Shown: one piece after another, positions 5,933-6,767 of the stretch
Layout of the letters: the number at the start of each line of letters is the position of its first letter
Numbering within the stretch: position 1 is the stretch's first letter
Assembly (NCBI GenBank): GCA_026388595.1
Contig: JAPLJM010000340.1
Span: forward strand, 1-6,767
Direction of reading: 5' to 3'
From: Deltaproteobacteria bacterium
GTDB lineage: Bacteria > Desulfobacterota > Syntrophia > Syntrophales > Fen-1087
Length of the DNA: 6,767 nucleotides
Made by a program: the position numbers and the translations under genes
Notes under the pieces: model-generated
Told to the model about the DNA's origin: nothing
Database searches by the model: none
What the model saw: the letters and a program-made list of their open reading frames with translations, nothing else

Positions 5933-5958
5933 AAAACAGAATCCAGGGAGAGAACGTT

Positions 5959-6767
5959 ATGAAACAGATGATGTGGATGACCTGCCTATGTTTTCTTGTC
6001 CTCGTTGCATTTAACCCAGGAGAAAGCAGGGCTCTTGAGGAGTTGCAACTGGCAGACGGACTTTATGCAAAATTTATTACTTCCAGGGGAGACATCCTTG
6101 CCAAACTGGAATTTGAAAAAACGCCCTTAACGGTTGCCAACTTTGTCGGTCTGGCCGAGGGCGCCAAGGAATCCAATCGCGGCATCGATGTTCGTTTCTA
6201 TGACGGACTGACTTTTCATCGCGTCATCCCCAATTTTATGATCCAGGGCGGTGATCCCGCAGGAGACGGCACCGGCGGGCCTGGCTACAAATTCCCCGAC
6301 GAGTTTGATCCCACACTCAAGCATGAAGCTCCGGGCACATTGTCCATGGCCAACAGCGGCCCGGGCACCAATGGCAGTCAGTTTTTTATCACCCACGCGG
6401 GAACCCCCTGGCTGGACGGCAAGCACACCGTTTTCGGCCATGTTGTCGAGGGACTGGGGGTCGTCAAGGCCATCAGGCAGGGCGATACGATACAGACCGT
6501 CAAGATCATCAGGGTTGGCGACAAGGCCAAGGCCTTCAAAGCCGATCAGGATGCCTTTGATGCACTCAGACAGAAGGCTGAAAAAGACAAGCAGGAAAAA
6601 ATTGCCGGGGAACAGGCAATGATCAGGCAAAAATATCCCAATGCCGTCATGACGCCATCGGGCCTGCAGTATGTCATCCTGAAGGAAGGGAAAGGAGAGA
6701 AAACACCCAGCCCGTGGACAAGAGTTACCGTCCATTATACCGGCGTCCTGCTCGACGGCACAAAATT
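5959..6767 (+). CDS. Exported cyclophilin-FKBP fusion peptidyl-prolyl isomerase (3' truncated)
   Basis: The gene runs off the right edge; 269 codons are visible. Residues 1-26 look like a signal peptide (MKQMMWMT, then the hydrophobic CLCFLVLVAF and a possible cut after SRA), so it should act in the periplasm, catalysing cis-trans isomerisation of X-Pro bonds and helping secreted proteins fold. Residues about 34-188 form a cyclophilin domain: FHRVIPNFMIQGGDP with Arg88, Phe93 and Gln96 (CypA R55, F60, Q63 spacing), then GTLSMANSGPGTNGSQFFIT and TPWLDGKHTVFG with Trp151 and His156. A charged helical linker (about 190-228) leads to TPSGLQYVIL and VHYTGVLLDGTKF, the opening of an FKBP domain with Tyr260 at the FKBP12 Y26 position. 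Two unrelated isomerase families are thus fused. AGGGAGAG at 5945-5952 supports the ATG at 5959. Whether the FKBP half is complete cannot be seen. Confidence 0.9.
   Translation, partial: MKQMMWMTCLCFLVLVAFNPGESRALEELQLADGLYAKFITSRGDILAKLEFEKTPLTVANFVGLAEGAKESNRGIDVRFYDGLTFHRVIPNFMIQGGDPAGDGTGGPGYKFPDEFDPTLKHEAPGTLSMANSGPGTNGSQFFITHAGTPWLDGKHTVFGHVVEGLGVVKAIRQGDTIQTVKIIRVGDKAKAFKADQDAFDALRQKAEKDKQEKIAGEQAMIRQKYPNAVMTPSGLQYVILKEGKGEKTPSPWTRVTVHYTGVLLDGTK

Larger units (their letters stand above)
5806..5958 (+). other. Intergenic region upstream of the prolyl isomerase gene
   Basis: This 153-base stretch is the longest gene-free part of the window. Its left half (5806-5860) is A/T-rich and has only a weak 6-bp inverted repeat (CAACAG at 5818, CTGTTG at 5845) without a T-tract. 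Its right half holds a promoter-like -35/-10 pair, two palindromes and the ribosome site AGGGAGAG (5945-5952). I see no small gene in it. Confidence 0.6.

Noticed and set aside
6127..6735. Open reading frame of 202 codons on the minus strand opposite the prolyl isomerase
   Set aside because: The plus strand carries intact cyclophilin motifs across the same bases. The antisense product has no recognisable motif.

Overview
The window looks like part of a chromosome from a strictly anaerobic Desulfobacterota-type bacterium (former Deltaproteobacteria, perhaps the Syntrophales/Syntrophobacterales side). This is an inference from gene content: the tail of an N-type (alternative) F1Fo ATPase operon, a cytidylate-kinase-like protein with a Cys-rich head, output-less PAS and RsbRD-like sensory proteins, and an exported dual-family prolyl isomerase. 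No single sequence here proves the lineage. All seven supported genes read left to right on the + strand. No tRNA, rRNA, CRISPR array, transposase or phage gene was seen.

Region 1 (1-2850) is the distal end of an F-type ATPase operon: the C-terminal part of subunit b (atpF), then complete alpha (atpA) and gamma (atpG). The reading frames overlap by 29 and 14 bases and each start has a strong Shine-Dalgarno sequence, so translation is probably coupled. No separate delta gene lies between b and alpha, and no beta/epsilon pair follows gamma. This matches the known N-ATPase order (atpD-C-Q-R-B-E-F-A-G). The C-terminus of subunit b resembles the end of a delta subunit, which could explain how the complex manages without atpH. 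The c subunit lies outside the window, so Na+ versus H+ coupling cannot be read here.

Region 2 (2912-3766) encodes a cytidylate-kinase-2-like P-loop protein. A four-cysteine module leads it, and the usual P-loop lysine position is glycine. Two small inverted repeats sit between it and atpG, but no clear terminator does.

Region 3 (3807-5805) holds two soluble sensory proteins without output domains. The first is three near-identical PAS domains in tandem, about 143 residues apart, with one cysteine at the same place in each. The second is a 173-residue RsbRD-N-type helical protein. They may signal by protein contact with partners encoded elsewhere; this is inference.

Region 4 (5806-6767) opens with a 153-base intergenic stretch carrying a consensus -35 box, a weak -10 and two 10-bp perfect palindromes 22 bp apart. 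It leads into a secreted peptidyl-prolyl isomerase in which a complete cyclophilin domain is fused to the start of an FKBP domain; the gene runs off the right edge. The FKBP fusion, the triple PAS protein and the Cys-headed kinase homologue are the items most worth following up.
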